Assembly: GCF_000282535.1 (NCBI RefSeq)
Contig: NZ_AKJC01000037.1
Span: 1-34,407 of the forward strand
Direction of reading: 5' to 3'
Origin: Pseudomonas sp. GM84
GTDB taxonomy: Bacteria > Pseudomonadota > Gammaproteobacteria > Pseudomonadales > Pseudomonadaceae
Length of the DNA: 34,407 nt
The first letter of the stretch is position 1. Every line of letters begins with the position of its first letter. Position numbers and translations under genes: made by a program. The notes under the pieces were generated by a model, which worked only from the letters and a program-made list of their open reading frames with translations, had not been told where the DNA came from and did not search any database. Positions 25,032 to 34,044 of the stretch are shown here, in pieces.

Positions 25032-25688
25032 TCAGTCTGGGCGGAGCATGCCGAGGATGGTCTGCACGTTGAAGTCGATCCGCGCCTGCAGGGCTTCGGG
25101 CGACATCAGGTCGAAGCCGTAGATGATTTCGCCGGTGAAGCGGTTGTTCAGGTAGTAGTAGTTGATCGCCGCGATCGAGATGTTCAGCTGCACCGGGTCC
25201 ACACCAGCGCGGAACACGCCCTGGGCCTCGCCGCGGGCGAGGATCTCGGCGACCATCGAGACCATCGGTGCGTGCATCTGCTGCATCTTTTCCTGGGAGC
25301 GCTTGAGGTGCACGGCCTTGTGCAGGTTCTCGCTGTTGACCAGGGTCAGGAAGTGCGGGTTTTTCAGGTAGTACTTCCAGGTGAAGGTCACCAGTTGGGT
25401 GATCGCCTCCACCGGTTCCAGTTCTTCGAGCTTGAGTTTGCGTTCGGCCTGGCGGATGTCCTGATAGGCCGATTCGAGGACCGCTTCGAACAGCCCCTCC
25501 TTGTTGCCGAAGTACTCGTAGATCATCCGTTTATTGGACTTGGCGCGCAGCGCGATGCTGTCGATGCGTGCGCCGGCCAGCCCCAGTTTGGCGAATTCGA
25601 CCTTGGCGGCGTTGAGGATTCTCAAGCGCGTCGCTTCGGAATCACGGGTGGGGCGTACGGTGGCCTCTTCGGTGGCTTTGCTGGGCAT
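25032..25688 (-). CDS. TetR/AcrR-family transcriptional repressor
   Basis: A 218-residue regulator. The N-terminal TetR DNA-binding domain (about 17-66) reads RLRILNAAKVEFAKLGLAG, then the helix-turn-helix with SNKRMIYEYFGNKEGLFEAVLE. The C-terminal 150 residues are the variable ligand-binding domain, somewhat like the RutR group in overall pattern. ATG 25688 is chosen; GGAGAG lies about 9 bases upstream, while the longer frame to 25796 runs through the promoter. It is divergent from the aldehyde dehydrogenase gene. Three matching palindromes at 23357, 25819 and 29353 suggest that it represses itself, the CoA enzymes, the alcohol oxidation genes and the importer. The inducer may be the substrate or its CoA ester. 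Confidence 0.92.
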   Translation of the reverse strand: MPSKATEEATVRPTRDSEATRLRILNAAKVEFAKLGLAGARIDSIALRAKSNKRMIYEYFGNKEGLFEAVLESAYQDIRQAERKLKLEELEPVEAITQLVTFTWKYYLKNPHFLTLVNSENLHKAVHLKRSQEKMQQMHAPMVSMVAEILARGEAQGVFRAGVDPVQLNISIAAINYYYLNNRFTGEIIYGFDLMSPEALQARIDFNVQTILGMLRPD

Positions 25689-25811
25689 GTAAAACGCTCT
25701 CCAGAGCTTGAGTGCTGTACTTCCTGACGCAGAAATCGATGGCTGCGGCGTTAAGGGCGATGAGCTTAGCCGCGGGGGCATAAGGCTGACAAACAAAGCT
25801 TAGCCCGGTGC

Positions 25812-25841
25812 TTGTATGTAAACAACCGGTTAGTTATAAAT
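25812..25841 (+). promoter_or_regulatory. sigma70-like promoter with TetR operator site 2 in the spacer
   Basis: TTGTAT (25812-25817), a 17-base spacer and TATAAA (25835-25840) make a promoter for the aldehyde dehydrogenase gene. The operator TAAACA-AC-CGGTTA (25819-25832) fills the spacer, so a bound repressor would block RNA polymerase. It differs from site 1 at two positions. It can also serve autoregulation of the TetR gene. Confidence 0.7.
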
Positions 25842-25918
25842 ATCCAGCCGGCAGCCACTTGCCAGGTGCTGTCCAGGTGGCTTGCCAGAATAAGAACGCT
25901 GTACTGAGGATGTTTCCC

Positions 25919-27427
25919 GTGAACAACAATGACAATACGCCACGCCTGGCGCCGCCCCAGCAGCCGCGCCGTTTCGAGATGTTCATCGACGGCCGCTGGA
26001 CCCAAGGGTCGGCGACCGGCCAGGTCACCCGCTGCAGCCCCTCCCATGAAGTGCCGGTCAGCGTCTACCCCTCTGCGGGCGTCGCCGATGTGGAGCAGGC
26101 GGTGGCCGCCGCGCGCCGCGCATTCGACCAGGGCACGTGGGCCAGGTCGGGTGGCGCGTATCGTGCGGGTGTCCTGCTGCGTACCGCCGAACTGATCCGC
26201 CAGCACAGCGAAGCACTGGCGCTGCAGGAAACCCTTGAAACCGGCAAGCCGATCAGCCAGTCCCGTGGCGAGGTGCTGGGCGCGGCAGGCGTCTGGGAAT
26301 ATGCCGCAGGGCAAGCCCAGGCCTTGCACGGCGACAGCTTCAACAACCTGGGCGACAGCCTGCTCGGCCTGGTCACCCGGGAGCCGGTGGGTGTGGTCGG
26401 GCTGATCACGCCGTGGAACTTCCCGTTCTTCATTCTCGCCGAGCGTCTGCCCTTCATCCTGGCCTCCGGCTGCACCGTGGTGGCCAAGCCCAGCGAACTC
26501 ACCTCCGGCACCACCCTGATGCTGGCTGGACTGATGCAGGAAGCCGGCCTGCCCGACGGCGTGCTCAATGTGCTCACCGGCCCAGGCGCGGTACTTGGCC
26601 AGGCGATCAGCACGCATGCCGATGTCGACATGGTGTCGTTCACCGGCTCCACCGAAGTCGGCCGCCTGACCATGGCGGCGGCCACCGGCAACATGAAGAA
26701 GGTCGCCCTGGAGCTGGGCGGCAAGAACCCGCAGGTGGTGTTCGCCGACGCCGACCTGGACGCGGCCGCCGACGCGATCGTCTTCGGCATCTGCTTCAAT
26801 GCCGGGCAATGCTGCGTCAGCGGCAGCCGCCTGATCGTCGAACGCTCGGTGGAGCAGGCGTTGACCGAGAAGATCTGCGCCTTGATCGACAAGGTGCGCA
26901 TCGGCGACCCGCTGCACGAAAGCACCCAGGTCGGCTCGATCACCGAGGCCCGCCACCTGGAGCGGGTGCTGGGCTACATCGAGCAGGGCCGCCGCGAAGG
27001 CGCACGCTTGCTGCGTGGCGGCCAGCGCATCGAAGCGCCGACCGGCCTGTACCTGCAGCCGACCGTGTTCGCCGATGTCACCCCGCAGATGGTCATCGCC
27101 CGGGAAGAGATATTCGGCCCGGTGCTGACCATCACCGCCTTCGACGGCTTCGACCAGGCCGTGGCGCTGGCCAACGACACGCCCTTCGGGCTGGCGGCCA
27201 GCATCTGGAGCCGCAACCTGGAAACGTCGCTGCAGGCCACGCGGCAGATCAAAGCTGGCCGGGTCTGGGTCAACACCACCATCGCTGGCGGGCCGGAGTT
27301 GCCGTCCGGCGGCTTCAAGCAGTCGGGCATCGGCCGCGAGGCCGGGCGCTATGGGGTAGAGGAGTACACTGAGCTCAAGTCCGTGCACGTGCAGTTGGGT
27401 GCCCGTACGCCTTGGGTCAGGGCCTGA
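25919..27427 (+). CDS. NAD(P)-dependent aldehyde dehydrogenase (betaine-aldehyde-dehydrogenase-like)
   Basis: A 502-residue aldehyde dehydrogenase. It has Asn167 in TPWNFPFF, Glu265 in ALELGGKNP, the nucleophile Cys299 in [15 protein letters not shown] and FKQSGIGRE. It should oxidise the aldehyde made by the GMC enzyme next to it. The start is probably GTG 25919, with GAGGA at 25906-25910 eight bases before; ATG 25910 sits on top of the Shine-Dalgarno. Early codons carry AACAACAA. Similarity to betaine-aldehyde dehydrogenases is general, and with a sugar-type importer nearby a quaternary-amine substrate is not assumed. Confidence 0.92.
   Translation: MNNNDNTPRLAPPQQPRRFEMFIDGRWTQGSATGQVTRCSPSHEVPVSVYPSAGVADVEQAVAAARRAFDQGTWARSGGAYRAGVLLRTAELIRQHSEALALQETLETGKPISQSRGEVLGAAGVWEYAAGQAQALHGDSFNNLGDSLLGLVTREPVGVVGLITPWNFPFFILAERLPFILASGCTVVAKPSELTSGTTLMLAGLMQEAGLPDGVLNVLTGPGAVLGQAISTHADVDMVSFTGSTEVGRLTMAAATGNMKKVALELGGKNPQVVFADADLDAAADAIVFGICFNAGQCCVSGSRLIVERSVEQALTEKICALIDKVRIGDPLHESTQVGSITEARHLERVLGYIEQGRREGARLLRGGQRIEAPTGLYLQPTVFADVTPQMVIAREEIFGPVLTITAFDGFDQAVALANDTPFGLAASIWSRNLETSLQATRQIKAGRVWVNTTIAGGPELPSGGFKQSGIGREAGRYGVEEYTELKSVHVQLGARTPWVRA
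25922..25929 (+). promoter_or_regulatory. Possible Hfq/Crc motif after the aldehyde dehydrogenase start
   Basis: AACAACAA directly follows the GTG start codon and matches AANAANAA. Confidence 0.45.
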
Positions 27428-27458
27428 ACGTCGACAGCAGTACAACAAGATCGGAGAT

Positions 27459-27466
27459 AACAAGAA
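27459..27466 (+). promoter_or_regulatory. Possible Hfq/Crc motif at the GMC oxidoreductase start
   Basis: AACAAGAA ends on the A of the ATG and matches AANAANAA. Confidence 0.42.
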
Positions 27467-29118
27467 TGTACGATTATGTCGTTATCGGCGGGGGTTCCGC
27501 CGGTTGTGTGCTGGCGGCGCGCCTGAGCGAACAGGCCGAGGTGCGGGTGTTGCTGCTCGAAGCAGGACCTGCCGATACCAACCCTTACATCCACATGCCG
27601 GTGGGCTTCTTCAAGATGACCGGCGGCCCGCTGACCTGGGGCTTCGACACCGTGGCCCAAGGCACCATGAACAACCGATCGGTGCTGTACCCGCAAGGGC
27701 GGGTGCTGGGCGGCGGCGGCTCGATCAATGCCATGGTCTACACCCGCGGCAATGCCAAGGACTACGACGACTGGGAGCAGGAGGAGGGCTGCCGTGGCTG
27801 GTCGTTCCGCGAGGTGCTGCCGTATTTTCGCAAGGCCGAGGACAACGAGCGCCTCTCCAACGAGTACCACGGCACCGAAGGCCCGCTGGGGGTGTCCGAC
27901 CTGATCAGTGTGAACGAGGTGACCAAGGCCTTCATCCGTTCGGCCCAGGAAGCGGGCATTCCCTACAACGCCGACTTCAACGGGGCGCGGCAGGAAGGCT
28001 GTGGCGCCTACCAGGTCACCCAGCGCGGCGGGCGCCGTTGCAGCGCTGCCCAGGGCTACCTGAGCAAGGCCCGCCAGCGGCCCAACCTGACCATCCAGAC
28101 CGACTGCCTGGTAACGCGCATTCGCATGGAGAACGGCCAGGCCACCGGGGTCGAGTATGTGCAGGGCAGCGGTTCGCGGGAGGTGCGCTTCGTCGCGGCC
28201 GAGCGCGAAGTGGTGCTGGCGGCCGGTGCCATCGGTTCGCCGAAGATCCTCATGCTCTCGGGGGTTGGCCCGGCCGAAGAGCTGAACCGCCTGGGCATCG
28301 AGGTCATGCAGGACCTGCCCGGGGTCGGGCAGAACCTGCAGGATCACTTCGACATCGACATCGTCTACGAACTCAAGGGTTCGCAGAGCCTGGACAAGTA
28401 CGCCAAGCCGCACATGATGCTGATGGCCGGGCTTGAGTACAAACTGTTCAACAAGGGCCCGGTCACCTCCAACATCGCCGAGGCGGGCGCCTTCTGGTAC
28501 GGCGATTCGCGCGCCAGCGTGCCGGACCTGCAGTTCCACTTCCTGCCCGGTGCCGGGGTGGAGGCGGGCATCCCGCCGGTGCCGTCCGGCTCCGGCTGCA
28601 CCCTCAACTCGTACTTCCTGCGCCCGCGCAGCCGCGGCAGCGTGCGCCTGCGCAGTGCCGACCCGCTGCAGCCGCCGCTGATCGACCCCAACTACATCAG
28701 CGACCCCTACGACCTGCACGTGTCGGTCGAGGGCATCAAGCTCAGCCGCGAGATCATGGCCCAGCAGTCCCTGAGCCGCTACATCAAGGCCGAGCATTTC
28801 CCCGGCGACAGTGTGCGCACCCAGGCCGACTACGAAGACTACGCACGGCGTTGCGGGCGCACCGGCTATCACCCGGTGGGTACCTGCAAGATGGGCATCG
28901 ACGCCATGGCCGTGGTCGATCCGCAGTTGCGTGTGCGGGGCGTGCAGCGCTTGCGTGTGGTTGATTCTTCGGTGATGCCGCGGTTGGTCAGCTCCAATAC
29001 CAATGCGCCGTCGATCATGATTGCCGAGAAGGGGGCCGACCTGATCCTGGGACGTAGCCTGGCGCCTTCCGAGGTGCAGGTGCGCAGTGAGCGTGGGGAG
29101 CTGCACAAGGCAGTCTGA
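27466..29118 (+). CDS. GMC-family FAD-dependent alcohol dehydrogenase/oxidase (choline-dehydrogenase-like)
   Basis: A 550-residue GMC flavoprotein. The FAD-binding start [20 protein letters not shown] is at residues 3-22, followed by LLLEAGP, the GMC signature region [35 protein letters not shown] and the active-site His469 in [11 protein letters not shown]. The second catalytic position is Asn in [10 protein letters not shown], as in choline and alkanol dehydrogenases. It oxidises a primary alcohol to an aldehyde, using oxygen or a membrane quinone. GGAG at 27452-27455 supports ATG 27466. It follows the aldehyde dehydrogenase by 38 bases, so both run from the same TetR-controlled promoter. 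Confidence 0.93.
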   Translation: MYDYVVIGGGSAGCVLAARLSEQAEVRVLLLEAGPADTNPYIHMPVGFFKMTGGPLTWGFDTVAQGTMNNRSVLYPQGRVLGGGGSINAMVYTRGNAKDYDDWEQEEGCRGWSFREVLPYFRKAEDNERLSNEYHGTEGPLGVSDLISVNEVTKAFIRSAQEAGIPYNADFNGARQEGCGAYQVTQRGGRRCSAAQGYLSKARQRPNLTIQTDCLVTRIRMENGQATGVEYVQGSGSREVRFVAAEREVVLAAGAIGSPKILMLSGVGPAEELNRLGIEVMQDLPGVGQNLQDHFDIDIVYELKGSQSLDKYAKPHMMLMAGLEYKLFNKGPVTSNIAEAGAFWYGDSRASVPDLQFHFLPGAGVEAGIPPVPSGSGCTLNSYFLRPRSRGSVRLRSADPLQPPLIDPNYISDPYDLHVSVEGIKLSREIMAQQSLSRYIKAEHFPGDSVRTQADYEDYARRCGRTGYHPVGTCKMGIDAMAVVDPQLRVRGVQRLRVVDSSVMPRLVSSNTNAPSIMIAEKGADLILGRSLAPSEVQVRSERGELHKAV

Positions 29119-29147
29119 GCTTTGTCAGGGCGGGCCTGTGTGACTCA

Positions 29148-29248
29148 CCTGTGGGAGCGGGCTTGTCCCGCGAAAGGGCAGGCCCGGACGACAAAAGTGT
29201 ATGGCCAGGGCTTCGCCCTGGTTCGCGGGACAAGCCCGCTCCCACAGG
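29148..29248. repeat. REP pair (REPIN)
   Basis: CCTGTGGGAGCGGGCTTG at 29148 and its reverse complement ending at 29248 are the arms. An inner hairpin, CCAGGGC-TTC-GCCCTGG, lies at 29205-29221. It separates the GMC gene from the importer operon and its own promoter. Confidence 0.9.
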
Positions 29249-29323
29249 CCCACTTCCGCACTGCTGTCTTATGGCGGCTCTTGCTGCTCCAGATCACTTT
29301 CAAGCCCTGCCAAACATTAGTGA

Positions 29324-29366
29324 TTGCATCCTCGCTGCGTTAGATTTATAAATAACTAGTTGGTTA
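29324..29366 (+). promoter_or_regulatory. sigma70-like promoter with TetR operator site 3
   Basis: TTGCAT (29324-29329), a 17-base spacer and TATAAA (29347-29352) form a promoter for the ABC operon. The operator TAACTA-GT-TGGTTA (29353-29366) follows at once and would cover the transcription start. Read on the other strand it matches site 1 at 13 of 14 positions, and the flanking TTATTTAT is shared too. Confidence 0.72.
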
Positions 29367-29416
29367 CATAAAAACAACAGGCAGTACTCACCCGGTGCCT
29401 TGCACCCGGAGGCCAG

Positions 29417-30517
29417 ATGAACAACAACAATGATTCCACCCGCCCGCTGGACATCACCCGGCGCAAGCTGCTGGTCGGTGCAGCGGGCCTTGCCGGTGTC
29501 GGTGCCGTGGCGGCGATGATGCCCAGCATGCTCTGGGCGCAGACCACGCTGACGTTCTCCAACTCATTCCGCTCGCTGACCAACCCCTACCACGCGATCT
29601 ACAACCGCGGCGGACAGGCCTATGCAGCCAGCCTCAACCTGCCGTACTCGCCGCTGGTCACCGAGGGCAACAGCCAGAAGGGCATCGCCGATATCCGCGC
29701 GCTGATCGCCAAGACCGAAGGCAACCTGATCCTCAACATCGAACCCAACGACTCCGCCGATGCCCGCGCGATCATCGAGCAGTGCGTCAAGGCCGGGGTG
29801 TACGTCACCACCGTGTGGAACAAGCCCGACGACATGCACCCCTGGGACTACAGCCCCTACTGGGTGGCGCACATCTCTGAAGACGGCCAGGCCGTGGGCG
29901 AGGCGGTGGCCACCGAGCTGTTCGAAGCCATGGGCGGCAGCGGTGGCATCGTCGCCCTGGGCGGCATCCTCAGCAACGTGGCGGCCATCGGCCGGCGCAG
30001 CGGCCTGGAAGCCGCGCTGAAGAAGTACCCCGGCATCACCCTGCTGGACTTCCAGCCTGCCGACTGGAGCGCGAACAAGGCATTCCCCATCGTGCAGTCC
30101 TGGCTGACCCGCTTCAACAGCGACATCAAGGGCATCTGGTGTGCCAATGACGACATGGGCATGGGCGCACTCGAAGCGCTGCGCGGCGAAGGGCTGGCCG
30201 GGATGATCCCGGTGGTGGGCATCGACGGCATCGAGCAGGCCGTCGAGGCGATCCGCACCGGCGAGTACATCGCTACCACCAGCCTGGACCCTTACTGGCT
30301 CGGCAGCATGGGCCTGGCCCTCGGCCACGCGGCCAGGACCGGGCGCATCGACCCGGCCAAGGAACCCCACGAGCACCGCGAGTTCTACGTGCGCCCGCAG
30401 CTGGTTACCAAGGCCAATGTCGAGGCGTTCTACGCCAGCAACTTCAAATCCACGCCCGTGGTGGACGTGAATGATTTCTGGGGGCGTGTCGCCGGGCCTA
30501 TCCGCTACACCTCCTGA
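29417..30517 (+). CDS. ABC transporter substrate-binding protein, sugar (CUT2/RbsB) type, Tat-exported
   Basis: A 366-residue periplasmic binding protein of fold type I, like RbsB. The twin-arginine signal ITRRKLLVG (Arg15-Arg16) is followed by a hydrophobic stretch and likely cleavage near LWAQ. Recognisable blocks are QKGIADIRALIAK, WCANDDMGMGALEAL and VVGIDGIEQAVEAIRTGEYIATT. It should deliver a sugar-like or polyol-like ligand; RbsB relatives also bind autoinducer-2, cyclitols and other hydroxylated compounds. GGAGG at 29408-29412 precedes the ATG and AACAACAACAA follows it. It starts the importer operon. Confidence 0.92.
   Translation: MNNNNDSTRPLDITRRKLLVGAAGLAGVGAVAAMMPSMLWAQTTLTFSNSFRSLTNPYHAIYNRGGQAYAASLNLPYSPLVTEGNSQKGIADIRALIAKTEGNLILNIEPNDSADARAIIEQCVKAGVYVTTVWNKPDDMHPWDYSPYWVAHISEDGQAVGEAVATELFEAMGGSGGIVALGGILSNVAAIGRRSGLEAALKKYPGITLLDFQPADWSANKAFPIVQSWLTRFNSDIKGIWCANDDMGMGALEALRGEGLAGMIPVVGIDGIEQAVEAIRTGEYIATTSLDPYWLGSMGLALGHAARTGRIDPAKEPHEHREFYVRPQLVTKANVEAFYASNFKSTPVVDVNDFWGRVAGPIRYTS
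29420..29430 (+). promoter_or_regulatory. Possible Hfq/Crc motif after the binding protein start
   Basis: AACAACAACAA directly after the ATG matches AANAANAA. Confidence 0.48.
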
Positions 30518-30599
30518 CCCCTTGCGCTTTTGTCATTCGGCCAGCCTGAAAGGCTGCACGCCGAGGGTTTCCTACTGCCTGTTTTCCGGAGTTATCGTC

Positions 30600-31544
30600 A
30601 TGGCCCGCCTGCGACGGTTTTCGTCACTGCTTGTGTTGCTGCTCATCGGCCTGCTCATCGGTTCGATCAACAGCAACTTCTTCGACCCGATGAACCTGGT
30701 GCGCATCGCCACCACCTGTTCGATCCCGCTGCTGATGGCACTGGGCGGGATGTTCGTCATCCAGATGGGCAGCATCGACCTGTCCGTCGAAGGCGTGGTC
30801 GCGGTCGCTGCCGTGTGCTTCGCCTTGCTGGTGGGCAACAACCTCAATGCCCACAGCCTTGGCCTGTGGGCCCTGCCGGTGGCCATTGTGGTCGGCGCCG
30901 GCACCGGCCTGCTCAACGGCCTGCTGCAGGTCAAGCTGCGTATCCCGTCGTTCATGGCCACCCTGGGCCTGGGCTTCGTCGGCATCGGCCTGGCCACGGC
31001 CTTGCTGCAAGGCAACACCGTGCGGGTGCTGGACATGGATGTGCGGGCGATCGCCTTGCAGCGGCTGCTCGGCCTGCCGCTGTCGGTGTGGATCGTGGTA
31101 CTGGCGCTGGGCGTCGCGCATTTCATCTCGCGCCACACCGTGCTGGGGCGCCACGCCCTGGCCATTGGCGGGGGCGAGGACCTGGCGCAACTCAACGGCG
31201 TCAACGTCAACCGCACGCGTATCTGCATCTTCGCCTTGGCCGGCGCGTTCTATGGCCTGGCGGCGATCCTGGCGGTCGCGCAGTTCGGTCAGGGGCACGC
31301 CTTGATCGCCCAGGGCCAGTTGTTCACCGCGATCACCGCCATCGTGGTCGGTGGCGCTTCGCTCGCCGGTGGCAACGGCAGCCCGCTGGGCACCTTGCTG
31401 GGCGTGCTGATCGTGGTGGTGGTGAGCAACGGCATGGTCCTGATGGGCGTTGCGCCTTATGTCCAGCAAGGCGTGCAGGGGGTGTTGATCATCGCCGCCG
31501 TCGCCATTGCCCTTGACCGTGCCAAGGCACGGGTCGTCAAGTGA
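30600..31544 (+). CDS. ABC transporter permease, CUT2 (RbsC-like), first of two
   Basis: A 314-residue membrane protein with multiple hydrophobic segments. It has MGSIDLSVEGVVAVAA (family block GGIDLSVG) and VVGGASLAGGNGSPLGTLLGV near the C-terminus, both hallmarks of ribose-type permeases. ATG 30600 has GGAG at 30588-30591. It lies between the binding protein and ATPase genes. It differs clearly from the second permease at 33071, so the channel is probably a heterodimer. Confidence 0.93.
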   Translation: MARLRRFSSLLVLLLIGLLIGSINSNFFDPMNLVRIATTCSIPLLMALGGMFVIQMGSIDLSVEGVVAVAAVCFALLVGNNLNAHSLGLWALPVAIVVGAGTGLLNGLLQVKLRIPSFMATLGLGFVGIGLATALLQGNTVRVLDMDVRAIALQRLLGLPLSVWIVVLALGVAHFISRHTVLGRHALAIGGGEDLAQLNGVNVNRTRICIFALAGAFYGLAAILAVAQFGQGHALIAQGQLFTAITAIVVGGASLAGGNGSPLGTLLGVLIVVVVSNGMVLMGVAPYVQQGVQGVLIIAAVAIALDRAKARVVK

Positions 31545-31555
31545 GGAACCCTGCC

Positions 31556-33058
31556 ATGCTCACCCTGAACAATGTCACCAAGCGCTTCAACGGCGTCACT
31601 GTGCTCAAGGGCATCGACCTGGAAGTGCGCAAACACGAAGTGGTCGGCCTGATCGGCGAGAACGGTGCCGGCAAGTCGACCCTGATGAAGATCCTCACCG
31701 GGGTCTACCAGCCCGATGAAGGACACCTGGAGCTCGATGGCCAGCCCATCGTCCTCGACGGCCCACGCGGTGCCACCGCGCAGGGCATCGCGATGGTCTA
31801 CCAGGAGCAGTCGATCCTGCCCAACCTCTCGGTGGCGGAAAACCTGTTCATGGGCCGCGAAGACGAATTCTCGCGCTTCGGCTGGCTGAACTGGAAAAAA
31901 CTGCACCGTGCGGCGCGCCAGCAACTGGCCAAGGTCAACCTCGACATCGACCCGGGCATGTTGTGCAGTGACTTGAGCTTCGGCCAGCGGCAGATGATCG
32001 AGCTGGCCAAGGCGCTGGCGCTGGAGGAGCGCTGCCAGGGCCACCTGGTGATTCTGCTCGACGAGCCGACCTCGGTACTGGAGCAGCGCGAGATCGACAC
32101 CTTGTTCCGCCTGGTGCGGCAGCTCAAGTCCCGCGCTTCGTTCATCTTCGTGTCGCACCGGCTGGATGAGCTGCTCGAACTCAGCGACCGGGTGTATGTG
32201 ATGAAGGACGGTGAGGTGGTGGCGCAGATGCCGGCCGCCGAAGCCTCCAAGGAACGCCTGCACAGCCTGATGGTGGGCCGTTCGCTGCAGGCCGAGTTCT
32301 ACCGTGAATCGCTGCAGAAAGCTTGCTTGCCCGAGGTCGTCCTGTCGGCGCGCGGGCTGGCCTTGCACGGCCATTTCGCCAGCCTCGACTTCGACCTGCA
32401 TCGCGGCGAGATCCTCGGCATTGCCGGGGTGATCGGCTCGGGGCGCGAGGAGTTGTGCCGGGTGCTGGCCGGGCTGCTGCCCAGAAGCAGCGGCGAGATC
32501 GAGGTGCATGGCAAGCGCCTGGCCGGCGGTGGCCCGGCGGCGGCGATCCGCGCCGGGATCGGCTACATCCCGCGTGAACGCAAGATCGAAGGCATCGTCT
32601 CGATGCTCAGCGTGGCGCAGAACATGACCCTGGCGCGGATCGGCCAGGTCACCCGCGCCGGCCTGCTCGACGAGAAGCACGAGCGCAGCCTCGCCGAAAG
32701 CTGGATCAAGCGGCTGAGCATCAAGACCCCAGGTCCCGATGCCTTGTTGCTCAACCTCAGCGGCGGCAACCAGCAGAAAGTGGTGCTGGCCAAGTGGCGC
32801 AACGCAGGCTCGACCATCCTCATCCTCGACCACCCCACCCGCGGGCTGGACGTGGGCGCCAAGGAAGACGTCTACCAGCTGATCCGCGAGATCACCGAGG
32901 AAGGCGTGTCGGTGATCCTCACCGCCGACACCCTGGAGGAAATGATCGGCCTGAGCCACCGCATCCTGGTGATGCGCGACGGCGACGTGGCGCAGTCCTT
33001 CGAATGCCTGCCGGGGTCCAAGCCCCAGCAGGTCGACCTGATCCAGTACATGGTCTGA
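31556..33058 (+). CDS. Sugar-type ABC transporter double ATPase (RbsA/XylG-like)
   Basis: A 500-residue fused ATPase. Domain 1 has Walker A GENGAGKST (34-42), Q-loop YQEQS, signature LSFGQRQ and Walker B LLDEPTSVLE with Glu170. Domain 2 has the usual degenerate Walker A of this family, GVIGSGREEL from residue 291, signature LSGGNQQKVVLAKW, and ILDHPTRGLD, where His426 replaces the usual glutamate. The ATP site with domain 1's Walker motifs and domain 2's signature should be the active one. GAGGAA at 31543-31548 supports the start. The domain 2 change removes a second catalytic site more fully than in RbsA. Confidence 0.94.
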   Translation: MLTLNNVTKRFNGVTVLKGIDLEVRKHEVVGLIGENGAGKSTLMKILTGVYQPDEGHLELDGQPIVLDGPRGATAQGIAMVYQEQSILPNLSVAENLFMGREDEFSRFGWLNWKKLHRAARQQLAKVNLDIDPGMLCSDLSFGQRQMIELAKALALEERCQGHLVILLDEPTSVLEQREIDTLFRLVRQLKSRASFIFVSHRLDELLELSDRVYVMKDGEVVAQMPAAEASKERLHSLMVGRSLQAEFYRESLQKACLPEVVLSARGLALHGHFASLDFDLHRGEILGIAGVIGSGREELCRVLAGLLPRSSGEIEVHGKRLAGGGPAAAIRAGIGYIPRERKIEGIVSMLSVAQNMTLARIGQVTRAGLLDEKHERSLAESWIKRLSIKTPGPDALLLNLSGGNQQKVVLAKWRNAGSTILILDHPTRGLDVGAKEDVYQLIREITEEGVSVILTADTLEEMIGLSHRILVMRDGDVAQSFECLPGSKPQQVDLIQYMV

Positions 33059-33070
33059 GAGAGCACAACG

Positions 33071-34018
33071 ATGCCTATCATCCTCAATGGTTTTCGCACC
33101 CAGGCGCCGCTGCTGGCGCTGATCCTGCTGGTGGCCCTGATCGCCGGCTACGACCCCGGCTTCATCCACCCCGGCGCCGTGTTCGGGCTGCTCGCCGACA
33201 CCGCCACGCTGTTCATCATGGCCACGGGCATCACCTTCGTGCTGCTGATCGGCGGCATCGACCTGTCGTCCCAGGCGGTAGCCTCGATGGCCAGCGTGCT
33301 GGTCGCGCTGCTGTTGCCAGGCTTCGGCCCGTGGGCCTTTGGCATCGGGCTGCTGGCGGGTATCGCCGCCGGGGCGCTGAGCGGAGTGCTGCATACCTGG
33401 CTGCGTATCCCGTCGTTCATCGTCACCCTGGCGATCGGCGGGGTGGTCACCAGCCTGACCATGCTGGTGTCGAGCAACCGCACCATCAATATCGATGGCG
33501 CGCAGCGCGATGCCTGGTTCGGCTGGGTGACCGGGCAGACGGCCGGCATCCCCAATGAAGTGCTGGTCGCCAGTGTGGTGCTGGCGCTGTGCATCTTCCT
33601 GCAGCGCAAGACCCCCTTCGGCCGCTTCGGCAATGCCGTGGGGGCCGGTGAGCCGGCCGCCTGGGCCTCGGGGATCAACGTCAACCGCATCAAGGTGCTG
33701 ACGTTCGCCCTGTCGGCCGGGCTGGCGGCGTTGTCCGGGGTGCTCATGGCCGGGCGGCTGTCCAGTGGCTCGCCGACCCTGGCCAACGAGTTCCTGCTGC
33801 CGGCGATTGCCGCTGTATTGGTCGGCGGCACCGCACTCACCGGCGGCGTCGGCAGCGTGTGGCGCACCCTGGTCGGCGCCTTGCTGGTGTCGGTGGTGCG
33901 CATCGGCATGACCTTCGTCGGCATCAGCGTGTTCGCCCAGCAGATCGTCTTCGGCGTGATCCTGATCATCGCCGTGGCCTTCACCCTCGATCGTTCCAAG
34001 CTTCCCATCGTCAAGTAA
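33071..34018 (+). CDS. ABC transporter permease, CUT2 (RbsC-like), second of two
   Basis: A 315-residue membrane protein with the CUT2 marks [18 protein letters not shown] and [24 protein letters not shown]. It begins 12 bases after the ATPase gene, with GAGAG upstream. It completes the importer: one binding protein, one ATPase, two permeases. Confidence 0.93.
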   Translation: MPIILNGFRTQAPLLALILLVALIAGYDPGFIHPGAVFGLLADTATLFIMATGITFVLLIGGIDLSSQAVASMASVLVALLLPGFGPWAFGIGLLAGIAAGALSGVLHTWLRIPSFIVTLAIGGVVTSLTMLVSSNRTINIDGAQRDAWFGWVTGQTAGIPNEVLVASVVLALCIFLQRKTPFGRFGNAVGAGEPAAWASGINVNRIKVLTFALSAGLAALSGVLMAGRLSSGSPTLANEFLLPAIAAVLVGGTALTGGVGSVWRTLVGALLVSVVRIGMTFVGISVFAQQIVFGVILIIAVAFTLDRSKLPIVK

Positions 34019-34044
34019 CCCATCGCAAAGGTGAAAACACTGCA

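Noticed and set aside
25919..29118. A choline-to-betaine pathway (betBA)
   Set aside because: The enzyme families fit in general, but the importer is sugar-type, the genes are tied to a CoA-transferase regulon, and there is no choline transporter; the resemblance is at family level only.
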